Source: Pacificoceanicola sp049803835 (GTDB lineage Bacteria; Pseudomonadota; Alphaproteobacteria; Rhodobacterales; Rhodobacteraceae). From it: a stretch of DNA of 64,000 bases. The stretch is taken from contig NZ_JBNAGK010000002.1 in the NCBI RefSeq assembly GCF_049803835.1, positions 434,001 to 498,000 on the forward strand, given 5' to 3'. The first letter of the stretch is position 1, and each line of letters starts with the position of its first letter. This document shows positions 16,356 through 24,990 of this stretch, piece by piece. Position numbers and translations under genes: made by a program. The notes below the pieces were generated by a model, which had not been told where the DNA came from, did no database searches, and saw nothing but the letters and a program-made list of their open reading frames with translations.

Positions 16356-17297
16356 ATGCCCCTACTACGCGTCACCACCAGCGAGACCGGCCCGGCTCTG
16401 CACGGCGCCAGCGCTCCGCTGCTGCCCAGCCTGCGCCGCGCGCTACAGTCCGACGCCGGGCCCGTCACCGTCATGATCCATGGTTACAAGTACCTGCCGG
16501 GCGATCCGCTGCATTGCCCGTTCATCGGTATCCTGGCCCGCACGCCCGACCGGCCCGGCGGGCGCGTGCTCAGCTGGCCCCGCCATCTCGGCCTGCGCGG
16601 TCAACAGGGCGAGGGCCTCGGGATCAGCTTTGGCTGGGCCGCGCGCGGGTCGATCCGCACGGCATGGCAGGCCGCCGACGCCGCGGGCGCGGATCTCGCC
16701 CGCTTGCTCGCGCAGGTGCGTCAACTCGCTCCAGCCCGCCCGGTGCACGTCGTCGGCCACTCGCTCGGCGCACGCGTCGCGCTTTCGGCGATCCGCCGGT
16801 GCCTACCTGGAACCCTGCGCACGGCCATCCTGCTGGCGGGCGCCGAGTTCCAGTCCACCGCCCGCGCCGCGCTCGATGCGGGCGGTCCGGAGTTGCGCCT
16901 GCTCAACGTCACCAGTCGCGAGAACGACGTGTTCGATTTCCTTCTGGAGTGTTGCGTTCCCGCCCCCGCCCGGGGCGAGCGCATGCTCGGCTACGGCGCC
17001 CTGCGCCATCCGCGCCTTGCCACGGTGCAACTGGATGATCCCGTCTGCCTCGCCGCGCTGCGCGGCCTCGGCTTTCCCGTGGCACCGCCGCTGCGCCGGG
17101 TGTGCCACTGGTCGCCCTACCTGCGTCCCGGCGTCTTTCCGCTCTACCGCGCGGTGATGCGCGAGCGTCTTGACTGGGACACGCTCAAGGGCGCCCTGCC
17201 CGCACAACCCATGCCGCGCTGGTCGGCGCTGCACCCGTTCCGCTCGGGGTCCGTGCCGGACTATCTCGCACAAAGCCGCGCAATCGGGCAGATTTGA
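16356..17297 (+). CDS. Alpha/beta hydrolase (esterase/lipase-like)
   Basis: 313 residues. The nucleophile elbow is GHSLGA (Ser136) after a VHVVGH strand, and an HGY motif near residue 49 (VMIHGYKYL) fits the oxyanion-hole loop of alpha/beta hydrolases of the DUF900 type. No signal peptide is seen. Substrate unknown. Start at ATG 16356 is the first sensible methionine; no strong ribosome binding site lies before it. It is divergent from metZ and lies 82 bases before the antiporter gene on the same strand. Confidence 0.8.
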   Translation: MPLLRVTTSETGPALHGASAPLLPSLRRALQSDAGPVTVMIHGYKYLPGDPLHCPFIGILARTPDRPGGRVLSWPRHLGLRGQQGEGLGISFGWAARGSIRTAWQAADAAGADLARLLAQVRQLAPARPVHVVGHSLGARVALSAIRRCLPGTLRTAILLAGAEFQSTARAALDAGGPELRLLNVTSRENDVFDFLLECCVPAPARGERMLGYGALRHPRLATVQLDDPVCLAALRGLGFPVAPPLRRVCHWSPYLRPGVFPLYRAVMRERLDWDTLKGALPAQPMPRWSALHPFRSGSVPDYLAQSRAIGQI

Positions 17298-17379
17298 TAC
17301 GCGCGGGCCGCGCCGCCTGTTGCCTTTCCCCCTCGCCGCAAGACATCATCGGATCACAGGCGAAAAGGGCAAAGCGCAT

Positions 17380-19257
17380 ATGGATTCCTTCCTCCTCGAA
17401 GCATCTGTCTTCCTGGCTGCGGCAGTCATCGCGGTGCCCGTCGCCGCGCGGTTGGGGCTGGGGTCCGTGCTCGGCTATCTCATCGCGGGGCTGATCATCG
17501 GCCCGGGCCTCGGGCTCGTCGCCGACACGGAAGATCTGCGCCACTTCGCGGAATTCGGCGTGGTGATGATGCTGTTCCTGATCGGTCTCGAACTGGAGCC
17601 GCGCGCGCTCTGGGACATGCGGCACCGGCTGATCGGCATGGGGGGCCTGCAGATCACGATGACCATGACGTTGGTCTTCATCGCCTGCACAGCGCTCGGA
17701 ATGCTCTGGCAGACGGCACTGGCCGTGGGCATGATCCTCGCCCTGTCCTCCACCGCCATCGTGCTGCAGACGCTCACGGAAAAGGGCCTGATCCAGACCA
17801 ACGGCGGGCGGGCCACCTTCTCGGTGCTGCTGACACAGGACATTGCGGTCATTCCGATGCTGATCGCCCTGCCCCTGCTCGCCACGATCCCGTCGATCAC
17901 CGCGAACCCGGACGGGTCCATCAACCGGCCGAGCCTCGAAGACACGGCGCATCACAGCCTGTCGCTGGTCGAGGGCCTTCCGGGCTGGGCGGTGGCGCTG
18001 GTCACGCTTTGCGCGGTCGCCGCGATCATCCTTGGCGGCATCTACGGCGCCCGTCCGCTGTTCCGGTTCATCCACGCGTCACGCCTGCCGGAGATGTTCA
18101 CCGCCGTGGCGCTGCTCATCGTGTGCGGCATCGGGGCGCTGATGATGCTGGTGGGGCTCTCCCCGGCGCTCGGCACCTTTCTCGCGGGCGTGGTTCTGGC
18201 CAACTCCGAGTTCCGCCACGAGCTGGAATCGGACATCGAACCGTTCAAGGGCCTGCTGCTCGGGCTGTTTTTCATCACCGTCGGCGCGGGCATCGACGTC
18301 GAAGCCTTCGGCCGAGAGCCGTTCACCATCCTGGGCCTTGCCCTCGGTGTGATCGTGCTGAAGGGCGCGGTGCTCTACGTGCTTGGCATGATTTTCAAGC
18401 TCCGGCGGCGCGGGCGCTGGCTGTTCACGCTCGGCCTCGCGCAGGCCGGGGAATTCGGTTTCGTGCTGATTTCCTTCGCCTTTCAGCAACAGGTGCTCAC
18501 GCAACGCCTGTCGGACCGGCTGCTGCTGATCGTGGCGCTGTCGATGCTGATCACGCCGCTGCTGTTCCTGCTCTTCGACTGGCTGGAGAAGCGGCTGGAG
18601 ACCGCCACGGAGACCATCGAGGACGACGAGATCGACGAACAGGGGCCGGTGATCATCGCCGGAATCGGTCGGTTCGGGCAATTGGTCTACCGGCTGCTGC
18701 AAAGCGCGGGCAAGAAGGCGGTGGTCATCGACCGTGACATGCAGACCATCCAGATGATGCGGGCGCTGGGGTACAAGGGCTTCTTCGGCGATCCGACGCG
18801 GCCGGAACTGCTGCACGCGGCGGGGATCGACTCGGCGCGGGTGCTGGTGGTGGCGCTGGACGATCCCAAGCAGGTGAACAGGCTGGTCGCCTACGCCCGG
18901 CGCATCCGCCCCGACCTGCATATCGTGGCGCGGGCGCGGGACCGGACGCATGTGTACCAGCTTTATCAGGCGGGTGCGGATGACATCGTGCGCGAACTCT
19001 TCGACAGCGCGCTGCGTGCGGGGCGATACGTGCTCGAGAACATCGGGATGAGCGAATACGAAGCGGCCATCGCGCAGGAGACCTTCTTCCACGAGGACCG
19101 GCGAAACATCCGCGAGCTTGCTTCCCTGTGGGACCCGAAGAAGACGGCGGCGGAGAATCCTGCCTACATGGCGCGGGCGCACGAGCTGGAGAAGGAACTC
19201 GAGCGCAAGCTGTTCGAGACGCTGGAAGCGCGGGCGCGGAAGGACGACGCAGCCTGA
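17380..19257 (+). CDS. CPA2-family monovalent cation/proton antiporter with TrkA-N domain (KefB/KefC-like)
   Basis: 625 residues; the ATG at 17380 (MDSFLLEASVF) follows AAGGG. About twelve membrane segments make up residues 1-400, followed by a Rossmann TrkA-N domain starting VIIAGIGRFGQLVYRLL (about residues 423-540) that binds NAD(H) or glutathione in KefC-type proteins. The C-terminus is charged and helical. The closest known types are KefB, KefC and YbaL, which expel potassium in exchange for protons. No KefF/KefG-type ancillary gene is adjacent, so regulation by glutathione adducts cannot be inferred. Confidence 0.92.
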   Translation: MDSFLLEASVFLAAAVIAVPVAARLGLGSVLGYLIAGLIIGPGLGLVADTEDLRHFAEFGVVMMLFLIGLELEPRALWDMRHRLIGMGGLQITMTMTLVFIACTALGMLWQTALAVGMILALSSTAIVLQTLTEKGLIQTNGGRATFSVLLTQDIAVIPMLIALPLLATIPSITANPDGSINRPSLEDTAHHSLSLVEGLPGWAVALVTLCAVAAIILGGIYGARPLFRFIHASRLPEMFTAVALLIVCGIGALMMLVGLSPALGTFLAGVVLANSEFRHELESDIEPFKGLLLGLFFITVGAGIDVEAFGREPFTILGLALGVIVLKGAVLYVLGMIFKLRRRGRWLFTLGLAQAGEFGFVLISFAFQQQVLTQRLSDRLLLIVALSMLITPLLFLLFDWLEKRLETATETIEDDEIDEQGPVIIAGIGRFGQLVYRLLQSAGKKAVVIDRDMQTIQMMRALGYKGFFGDPTRPELLHAAGIDSARVLVVALDDPKQVNRLVAYARRIRPDLHIVARARDRTHVYQLYQAGADDIVRELFDSALRAGRYVLENIGMSEYEAAIAQETFFHEDRRNIRELASLWDPKKTAAENPAYMARAHELEKELERKLFETLEARARKDDAA

Positions 19258-19261
19258 GGGA

Positions 19262-19376
19262 TTTCGCCCCGCTGCGCGGGACGACTCGCGCGGTTGCGGC
19301 GCAACCGCGGACAGGGCTCCGCCCTCGCCCCTGCGGGGCTCACCCGCGGTATTTGGGGACCAAAGAAGACGGGACG
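19262..19376. repeat. Dispersed intergenic palindrome/A-tail element, copy 3
   Basis: A chain of short palindromes (CCCCGCTGCGCGGG, CGCGGTTGCGGCGCAACCGCG, AGGGCTCCGCCCT, CCCCTGCGGGG) followed by GGTATTTGGGGACCAAAGAAG. The layout matches copies 1, 2 and 4, although the sequence is more diverged. It occupies the space between the convergent antiporter and carD genes. Confidence 0.5.
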
Positions 19377-19400
19377 TCAGACTGCAATGAAATCGGTCTG

Positions 19401-19431
19401 AAATAATAAAAGGGCCGCCCGGAGGCGACCC
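19401..19431 (-). terminator. Rho-independent terminator of carD
   Basis: Stem GGGTCGCC/GGCGGCCC in the minus-strand RNA (19412-19419 with 19424-19431, one mismatch), followed by TTTTATTATTT. It lies 26 bases beyond the carD stop. Confidence 0.85.
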
Positions 19432-19456
19432 CTGACAGTGTTGTCTCTTGCGCGGC

Positions 19457-19966
19457 TCAGGCGGCGCGCAGGTCCAGCACGTCGCCGACCTGCTTGGCCG
19501 CCGCGACCTCGTCGCCACCGGAAACCGCGGCCACTTCGCGGGTCAGCCGCTCGAGCGCGGCCTCGTAGAGCTGACGCTCCGAGTAGCTCTGCTCGCGCTG
19601 GTCGTCGGCGCGGTGCAGGTCGCGCACCACCTCGGCGATGGCGATCAGATCGCCGGAGTTGATCTTCTGCTCGTACTCCTGGGCGCGGCGGGACCACATG
19701 GCCCGCTTGACCTTCGCCTTGCCCTTGAGCGTCTTCATAGCCTGATCCACCACGTCCGGGGAGCTGAGCGAGCGCATGCCGACCTCGGTTGCCTTGTGCG
19801 TCGGCACCCGCAGGGTCATCTTGTCTTTCTCGAAGGAGATCACGAACAGCTCCAGCTGGATGCCGGCGATCTCCTGCTCTTCGATGTTGACGATCTGGCC
19901 GACGCCGTGCGCCGGGTAGACCACGTAATCGTTCGGACGGAATTCGGATTTCTTGGCTTTGCTCAT
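19457..19966 (-). CDS. carD: CarD/CdnL-family RNA polymerase-binding regulator
   Basis: 169 residues. The N-terminal domain (about 8-70, FRPNDYVVYPAHGVGQIVNIEEQEI...) is the Tudor-like RNA-polymerase-interacting domain that contacts the beta subunit, and the helical C-terminal domain (about 75-165, including AMWSRRAQEYEQKINSGDL) binds DNA upstream of -10. CarD proteins stabilise open promoter complexes, notably at rRNA promoters. The gene has its own terminator and 268 bases of upstream non-coding DNA, so it is probably transcribed alone. Confidence 0.95.
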   Translation of the reverse strand: MSKAKKSEFRPNDYVVYPAHGVGQIVNIEEQEIAGIQLELFVISFEKDKMTLRVPTHKATEVGMRSLSSPDVVDQAMKTLKGKAKVKRAMWSRRAQEYEQKINSGDLIAIAEVVRDLHRADDQREQSYSERQLYEAALERLTREVAAVSGGDEVAAAKQVGDVLDLRAA

Positions 19967-20234
19967 TTACGTCGCATCCTCGCAACTGTGCACAGGCGAC
20001 AAAAAGAGCGATCGGAAACTACTGCGCTTCCGGTCACCCGTTATATCGCTGTCTGATTACGCGCTAAACTGCACCGCAGCCCGGCACCCTGTGCTATTCG
20101 GTTCCACTTGTAGACGAAGTATAACACAAAATCGGGGCCACTGGTAGCGGTGACAATTTTGGCGTTATGTTCAATCTTTACAAGATTGTAGGAAGTTTTC
20201 CTCACCCTGCGCGACCGGCGCGGGCGCGAATCGC

Positions 20235-20573
20235 TCAGCCGCCTTCGCCGGGGGCTTCGGAGAAATACTTGTTCAGCTTGTCGGTCTCGCCGTCACGCTC
20301 TTCCGCCTCGGGGAGCTGGTCCTTCTTGGTGATGATGACCGGCCACATTTCCGAGTACTTGCGGTTGAACTCCACCCATTTGTCCATGTCCGGCTCGGTG
20401 TCCGGACGGATGGCGTCGGCGGGGCATTCCGGCTCGCAGACGCCGCAGTCGATGCATTCATCGGGGTGGATCACCAGCATGTTCTCCCCCTCGTAGAAGC
20501 AATCCACGGGGCAGACTTCGACGCAGTCGGTGTATTTGCAGGCGATGCAGTTGTCGATGACGACATAGGTCAT
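20235..20573 (-). CDS. fdxA: 7Fe ferredoxin
   Basis: 112 residues, the usual FdxA length. CIACKYTDCVEVCPVDCFYEG (Cys9, 12? and following cysteines) supplies the [3Fe-4S]-type site and CIDCGVCEPECP the [4Fe-4S] site. A soluble low-potential electron carrier. It is the last gene of the run TPR protein, helicase, S4 protein and fdxA, 54 bases after the S4 gene. Confidence 0.96.
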   Translation of the reverse strand: MTYVVIDNCIACKYTDCVEVCPVDCFYEGENMLVIHPDECIDCGVCEPECPADAIRPDTEPDMDKWVEFNRKYSEMWPVIITKKDQLPEAEERDGETDKLNKYFSEAPGEGG

Positions 20574-20627
20574 GGGTGTCTCATCCGTTTTCAGCGGTCC
20601 GGCGTCTAGCTAGACCAGCCCGCAGGA

Positions 20628-21014
20628 TCATTCAAGCGCCCCACCGCGATCAAGATCGAGTTTCCTGCGATCCCGCTTCGTCGGACGCGCATTGCCTTCC
20701 AGACGCCGGATTGGCGGAATATCCGTCTCGTCCCGGGGCTTTGGTGGATCAAGGTCCTCGTAGAGGCCCTGCGCTTCCGGCGCGGGGCCGCGGCGCTCGC
20801 CCAGGGCGACGACCTTTATCACCCGCACGTCGCGGTCCTTGCGGAAGGTCAGCACGTCACCGGGCGCAACGCAGAACGCCGGTTTCGCAACCGGCGTTCC
20901 GTTGACCCGGCAGTGCCCGGCGCCGACCTCCTTTGCGGCCAGCGTGCGCGTCTTGAAGAAACGCGCATGCCAGAGCCACTTGTCGAGGCGGAGCTTGCCG
21001 GGGGTGTCGGTCAC
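20628..21014 (-). CDS. S4-domain RNA-binding protein (Hsp15/HslR-like)
   Basis: 128 residues starting at GTG 21014, the base right after the helicase stop codon. The S4 domain is residues 8-70 (LRLDKWLWHARFFKTRTLAAKEV..G..VNG..), followed by a charged, proline-rich tail. E. coli Hsp15 rescues stalled 50S subunits that still carry peptidyl-tRNA. The abutting of helicase and S4 gene is typical of Rhodobacterales and Rhizobiales and suggests a joint role in RNA metabolism. Confidence 0.9.
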   Translation of the reverse strand: MTDTPGKLRLDKWLWHARFFKTRTLAAKEVGAGHCRVNGTPVAKPAFCVAPGDVLTFRKDRDVRVIKVVALGERRGPAPEAQGLYEDLDPPKPRDETDIPPIRRLEGNARPTKRDRRKLDLDRGGALE

Positions 21015-24000
21015 CTACTGCTTGTCCTTCAGTCCCATGAGGGCCGCGGCGAAGGGGTTGTCCGGGTCGATCCGGTCCTTCTTCTGCGGGCGGGATTCAT
21101 AGGTCTTGGGGCCACGGTCGCCGCGGTCGTTGCGGTCCCCTTTCGGGCCGCCCTTGCCTTTCGGACCGCCCTTGCCGCGCGGCTTGCCGCCACCGGCATT
21201 GCGCGGACGGCCTTCGCCTTCGCTCCGGCCCTGTCCCTGACCCTGCCCGTCCCGGCGTTGGCGATTGCCGCCGCCACCGGCGCGGCGCTCGCCCCGGTTG
21301 CCGCGATTGCCGCCCCAAGTGAAGGTATAGAATACCTCCATCTCGGCGCCAGCCACGGCAGCATCCGGCGCGGTGCCGGGGGTGAGTTCCTCGGCCGGGG
21401 TTTCGGCGATGACATTCTCGTTGGAGGCCGCATCGGTGGTCTGTGCCGGTTCCGTGGAAATCGGCGCCTCGCCCTCGTCTTCGAGCTTGGCGACCGGCTC
21501 GGCCACATCCGCGGGCGTGGGGTTCTCGGCGGCCCCCGGCTCCAGTGTCGGTGGGGTCTCGGCGGCCACGTCCATCACCGGCGTGTCCTCGGCAACGATC
21601 TCCGCCTCAACCTGCTCGCCGGTTTCCGGCTGCACCACGGCGTCGACGGCTTTGACCTTCGTGCGCTCGCCCTTCTCTGCCTTGTAGCCAAGACCGCCCA
21701 TCAGGTCGGCGAACTGCTCCAGCGTCATGCCGGTGATCGAGAGCATGTCCGCCTTGGCCTCGAAACCGCTGCGGCTGTCCTCGGAGCGGATCATGTCCGC
21801 GAGACGCTCCAGCATGTCGATGCGGATCGCCCGCTGGCCCGCCTTGCGGTAGCCCGCCAGCGTGTAGTGCTGCTCCGGCACCTCGGCGAGGTTCGGCACG
21901 GTGACGAGGCCCGGGGGCGGTGCCTCGGGGAATTCGTCCAGACCGTTCGCAAGCGACCACAGCACCAGACGCAGGCGCGTCGGGGCGGGCTTGAGCAGCA
22001 GCGGCATGAAGATGGTATACTGGCCAAAGCGCACACCGTGCTTGCGCAGCGCACCACGGGCATCCTGATCGAGCGATTTGACCTCGTCGGCCACGTCGGC
22101 ACGCGGGATCACGCCCATGCCCTCGACAAGGCGGAAGGCAAAGCCGCGGGCGAGCCCGGTCAGGGTCTCGTCATCGCGCAGCTTGAGCAGCGGCTCGAAG
22201 CTCGCGGCGATCTTGCGGTCGATGAAATGCTGGAGGCGACGCTCGACCTTCTGGGCCACATCGGCCCCGGCCTCCTCGTCGACGAAGGCGACCACGCGCG
22301 GCTTGAGCGGATCGTCGCCCTTCGCCAGCTTGCCCACCGCCTCGGTGCCCCACATCAGGCCACCCTGCTCGGTGAAATCCAGCTCCGTGTCCGGCGCGTT
22401 GTAGAGCCGGTCCGCCCGCAGGTGGAAATGCGGCGCCAGCGCCTGCAGGGACGCCGCCTTGAGCGTCTTGGCCTCCTGGCCGGTCGCATCCTTGTCCTGG
22501 CGGAACCGGAACCCTTCGAGTTTCCCGACGAATTCGCCTTCGACGGTCACTTCACCCTTGTCATTCACTTCGGCCAAAAGGGCCTCCTTCTGTTTCAACC
22601 GGCGAAGCAGCACGCTGGTCCGCCGGTCTACAAATCTCTGCGTCAGAGCCGCATGCAGGGCATCCGACAGGCTGTCTTCTACAGCGCGGGTCGCCTCGCG
22701 CCAATGGCTTTCGTCACGCACCCAGCCGCGCCGCTGCGCCACGTAGGTCCAGGTGCGGATATAGGCGAGACGTTTCGACAATGTGTCAATATCGCCATCC
22801 GTCCGGTCGATCCGCTTGAGCTGGCGGGCCATGAAGTCGTCCGGGACCTTACCCGTTTCGTGCAGGTGCTGAAAGATAACCTGCAACAGGCCCGCATGTT
22901 CCGCAGGCGAGATTCCGCGAAAGTCCGGGATTCGGCACACATCCCACAGAAGTTGCACGGATTGTGGGCTGCTCGCGCGTGCGCGGACTTCCGCCTCGGA
23001 GGCCAGCGCCCGAAGTGCCCGCAGGTCGTCCGCCTCTCGGGCCTTCATCAGGGTTTCGTGATCGGGGCTTTCATCGAGGCTGCGGTCGAGCGCGTCGATG
23101 CTGCCGAAATTCAGCACCGGGTTGCGCCAGTTCAGCTTCTTGAGCGGCGTGAAGGAGTGGTTGCAGATGGCATCGACCCACTCGTCCGGGATCTGGCCCG
23201 CGTCGCCTGTCGTGCCGAAGGTTCCGTTGCTCATGCCGCGCCCGGCCCGCCCGGCGATCTGCGCCAGTTCGTTGGGCATCAGGGTCCGCATCCGCCGCCC
23301 GTCGAACTTGGTCAGCCCGCTGAACGCCACATGGTCGATATCGAGATTAAGCCCCATGCCGATGGCGTCCGTGGCGACGAGGTAATCGACCTCGCCATTC
23401 TGGTACATGGCGACCTGCGCGTTGCGGGTGCGCGGGCTCAAGGCGCCCATCACCACCGCGGCGCCGCCCTTCTGGCGCTTGAGCAGTTCCGCGATGGCAT
23501 AAACATTATCCACAGAAAAGCCCACAATCGCCGTCCGTGGCGGCATCCGGCTTATCTTTTTCGAACCTGTATAGACAAGCTGGCTCATGCGCTCCCGGCG
23601 GATGAACTCCACCCCCGGAACCAGCTGCGCAATCGGGCCGCGCATGGTGTCGGAGCCCATGAACAGCGTCTCATGCGTGCCCCGTATCCGCATCAGCCGG
23701 TCGGTGAACACATGCCCGCGCTCCGGATCGGCGCAGAGCTGGATTTCGTCCACGCCGACGAAATCCGCGCCCATGCCCTCCGGCATCGCCTCCACGGTGC
23801 AGACCCAGTATTGCGTCCGCGCCGGCACGATCCGCTCCTCGCCGGTGACCAGCGCCACAACCGAAGGGCCGCGCACCGCGACGATCCTGTCATAGACCTC
23901 CCGCGCCAGCAGCCGCAAAGGCAGGCCGATGATGCCCGAGCGATAGCCGAGCATGCGGTCGATGGCATAATGGGTCTTGCCGGTGTTGGTCGGACCGAGG

Positions 24001-24029
24001 ATGGCCGCGATCCGTGCGCTCATGGCCAT
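21015..24029 (-). CDS. SUV3-like superfamily 2 RNA/DNA helicase with basic RGG-like tail
   Basis: 1004 residues. Walker A GPTNTGKT (12-19), the Walker B variant VDEIQ (about 93-97), motif III-like GSDTMR and motif VI QIAGRAGRG identify the SUV3/MgpS family (mitochondrial degradosome helicase relatives). Residues about 760-890 are acidic and proline-rich, and about 905-985 are rich in Gly, Arg and Lys (GGNRGNRGERRAGGGG, KGGPKGKGGPKGDRNDRGDR), like RNA-binding RGG tails. The last ten residues (PFAAALMGLKDKQ) are again ordinary. Translation of the S4 protein gene begins at once after its stop. Confidence 0.93.
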   Translation of the reverse strand: MAMSARIAAILGPTNTGKTHYAIDRMLGYRSGIIGLPLRLLAREVYDRIVAVRGPSVVALVTGEERIVPARTQYWVCTVEAMPEGMGADFVGVDEIQLCADPERGHVFTDRLMRIRGTHETLFMGSDTMRGPIAQLVPGVEFIRRERMSQLVYTGSKKISRMPPRTAIVGFSVDNVYAIAELLKRQKGGAAVVMGALSPRTRNAQVAMYQNGEVDYLVATDAIGMGLNLDIDHVAFSGLTKFDGRRMRTLMPNELAQIAGRAGRGMSNGTFGTTGDAGQIPDEWVDAICNHSFTPLKKLNWRNPVLNFGSIDALDRSLDESPDHETLMKAREADDLRALRALASEAEVRARASSPQSVQLLWDVCRIPDFRGISPAEHAGLLQVIFQHLHETGKVPDDFMARQLKRIDRTDGDIDTLSKRLAYIRTWTYVAQRRGWVRDESHWREATRAVEDSLSDALHAALTQRFVDRRTSVLLRRLKQKEALLAEVNDKGEVTVEGEFVGKLEGFRFRQDKDATGQEAKTLKAASLQALAPHFHLRADRLYNAPDTELDFTEQGGLMWGTEAVGKLAKGDDPLKPRVVAFVDEEAGADVAQKVERRLQHFIDRKIAASFEPLLKLRDDETLTGLARGFAFRLVEGMGVIPRADVADEVKSLDQDARGALRKHGVRFGQYTIFMPLLLKPAPTRLRLVLWSLANGLDEFPEAPPPGLVTVPNLAEVPEQHYTLAGYRKAGQRAIRIDMLERLADMIRSEDSRSGFEAKADMLSITGMTLEQFADLMGGLGYKAEKGERTKVKAVDAVVQPETGEQVEAEIVAEDTPVMDVAAETPPTLEPGAAENPTPADVAEPVAKLEDEGEAPISTEPAQTTDAASNENVIAETPAEELTPGTAPDAAVAGAEMEVFYTFTWGGNRGNRGERRAGGGGNRQRRDGQGQGQGRSEGEGRPRNAGGGKPRGKGGPKGKGGPKGDRNDRGDRGPKTYESRPQKKDRIDPDNPFAAALMGLKDKQ

Positions 24030-24065
24030 GGGGCCGCCTTTTCCTATCGGGTGTTCGTGCCCTCC

Positions 24066-24617
24066 TCAGAGGGTAACGCCCTTCACGTCGACTTCCAGCC
24101 GCTTCAGCGCCGAGAGGATGTCCTCATCGTGCGGCCTGAGTTCCAGTACCCTCTGATAGGCCTCATAGGCAAGGACCGGATGGCCAAGTTGCTCCTGCAC
24201 CGCCCCGACCCCGCGCAAGGCCCCGAAATGGTGCGGATTGAGCGCCAGAACGTGTTCCAGCGCATCCATCGCCGGCCCCAGCTGCTCGGAGCGGTAATAG
24301 GCGAGTCCCAGCCCGTGCCAGCCTTCCGCGAAGTCAGGCGCATGGTCGGTCAGCGCGCGAAAATGCTCGGCCGCCTCGTCGAACTTGCCGGTTTCCAGCG
24401 CATTGCGCCCGCGCCGAAGCAGCAGGTCCATCGCAGGTGAGCCGGATTTCGACCACTCGTCAATGAGTTGCGTCTCAAGCCGCTGTGCCGCCGTGGCGTC
24501 CTCGGCTTGGCTGAGTTCCTGCATCAGTTGTTCGGCGCGGGATTCCGCCCATGCAACCTGTGGTAGGGAAAACATGACTAGGGCCAGAAACGACGCAAGG
24601 GTAGATTTGAAGTCCAT
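24066..24617 (-). CDS. Periplasmic TPR protein
   Basis: 183 residues from the ATG at 24617 (AGG five bases before it; a second ATG at 24632 is possible). A signal peptide (MDFKSTLASFLALVMFSLPQVAWA-ES) is followed by at least three tetratricopeptide repeats (about 60-165: LLLRRGRNALETGKFDEAAEHF, WHGLGLAYYRSEQLGPAMDAL, GALRGVGAVQEQLGHPVLAYEAY). TPRs bind proteins; the partner is unknown. The helicase gene starts 36 bases downstream on the same strand. Confidence 0.85.
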   Translation of the reverse strand: MDFKSTLASFLALVMFSLPQVAWAESRAEQLMQELSQAEDATAAQRLETQLIDEWSKSGSPAMDLLLRRGRNALETGKFDEAAEHFRALTDHAPDFAEGWHGLGLAYYRSEQLGPAMDALEHVLALNPHHFGALRGVGAVQEQLGHPVLAYEAYQRVLELRPHDEDILSALKRLEVDVKGVTL

Positions 24618-24695
24618 TGTGCCTACGCTCATAGTGTGTCCGCAATGTAGCGTCTGCGCCGGACAATGCCAGCGCACGAAACCGAGAGGAACACC

Positions 24696-24986
24696 ATGAG
24701 CGACACTTTGAATACCGCTGTTGCGGCTCTGAACGAAAAACTGGACGGCCAGGGCTTCGATGGCACGGCCAAGTTCGTTCTCGATCCGGACGGCAGCCTG
24801 ATGATCGATTCGGATGGAGCCCGGGTCGGCGATGACGACGCGGACGTGACGCTCACCGCCGAGACCGAGACCTTCCAGCAGATCTTCGAGGGCGAACTGA
24901 ACCCGACCAACGCCTTCATGGCCGGGAAACTCACGATTGACGGCGACATGGGCGCGGCCATGCGCCTCGCCACATTGCTGGGATGA
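24696..24986 (+). CDS. SCP2 sterol-binding domain protein
   Basis: 96 residues from the ATG at 24696 after GAGAGGA. The whole protein is one SCP2-like domain (VAALNEKLDGQGFDGTAKFVL, DADVTLTAETETFQQIFEGELNPTNAFMAGKLTIDGDMGAAMRLATLL). Such proteins bind lipids or acyl-CoA in a hydrophobic cavity. Divergent from the TPR gene. The hydrolase gene starts four bases after its stop, so the pair is an operon and the hydrolase may act on lipids. Confidence 0.93.
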   Translation: MSDTLNTAVAALNEKLDGQGFDGTAKFVLDPDGSLMIDSDGARVGDDDADVTLTAETETFQQIFEGELNPTNAFMAGKLTIDGDMGAAMRLATLLG

Positions 24987-24990
24987 CCTG

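Noticed and set aside
20913..24440. 1175-residue open frame on the plus strand
   Set aside because: Antisense shadow of the helicase and S4 genes, a usual result of high GC third positions.
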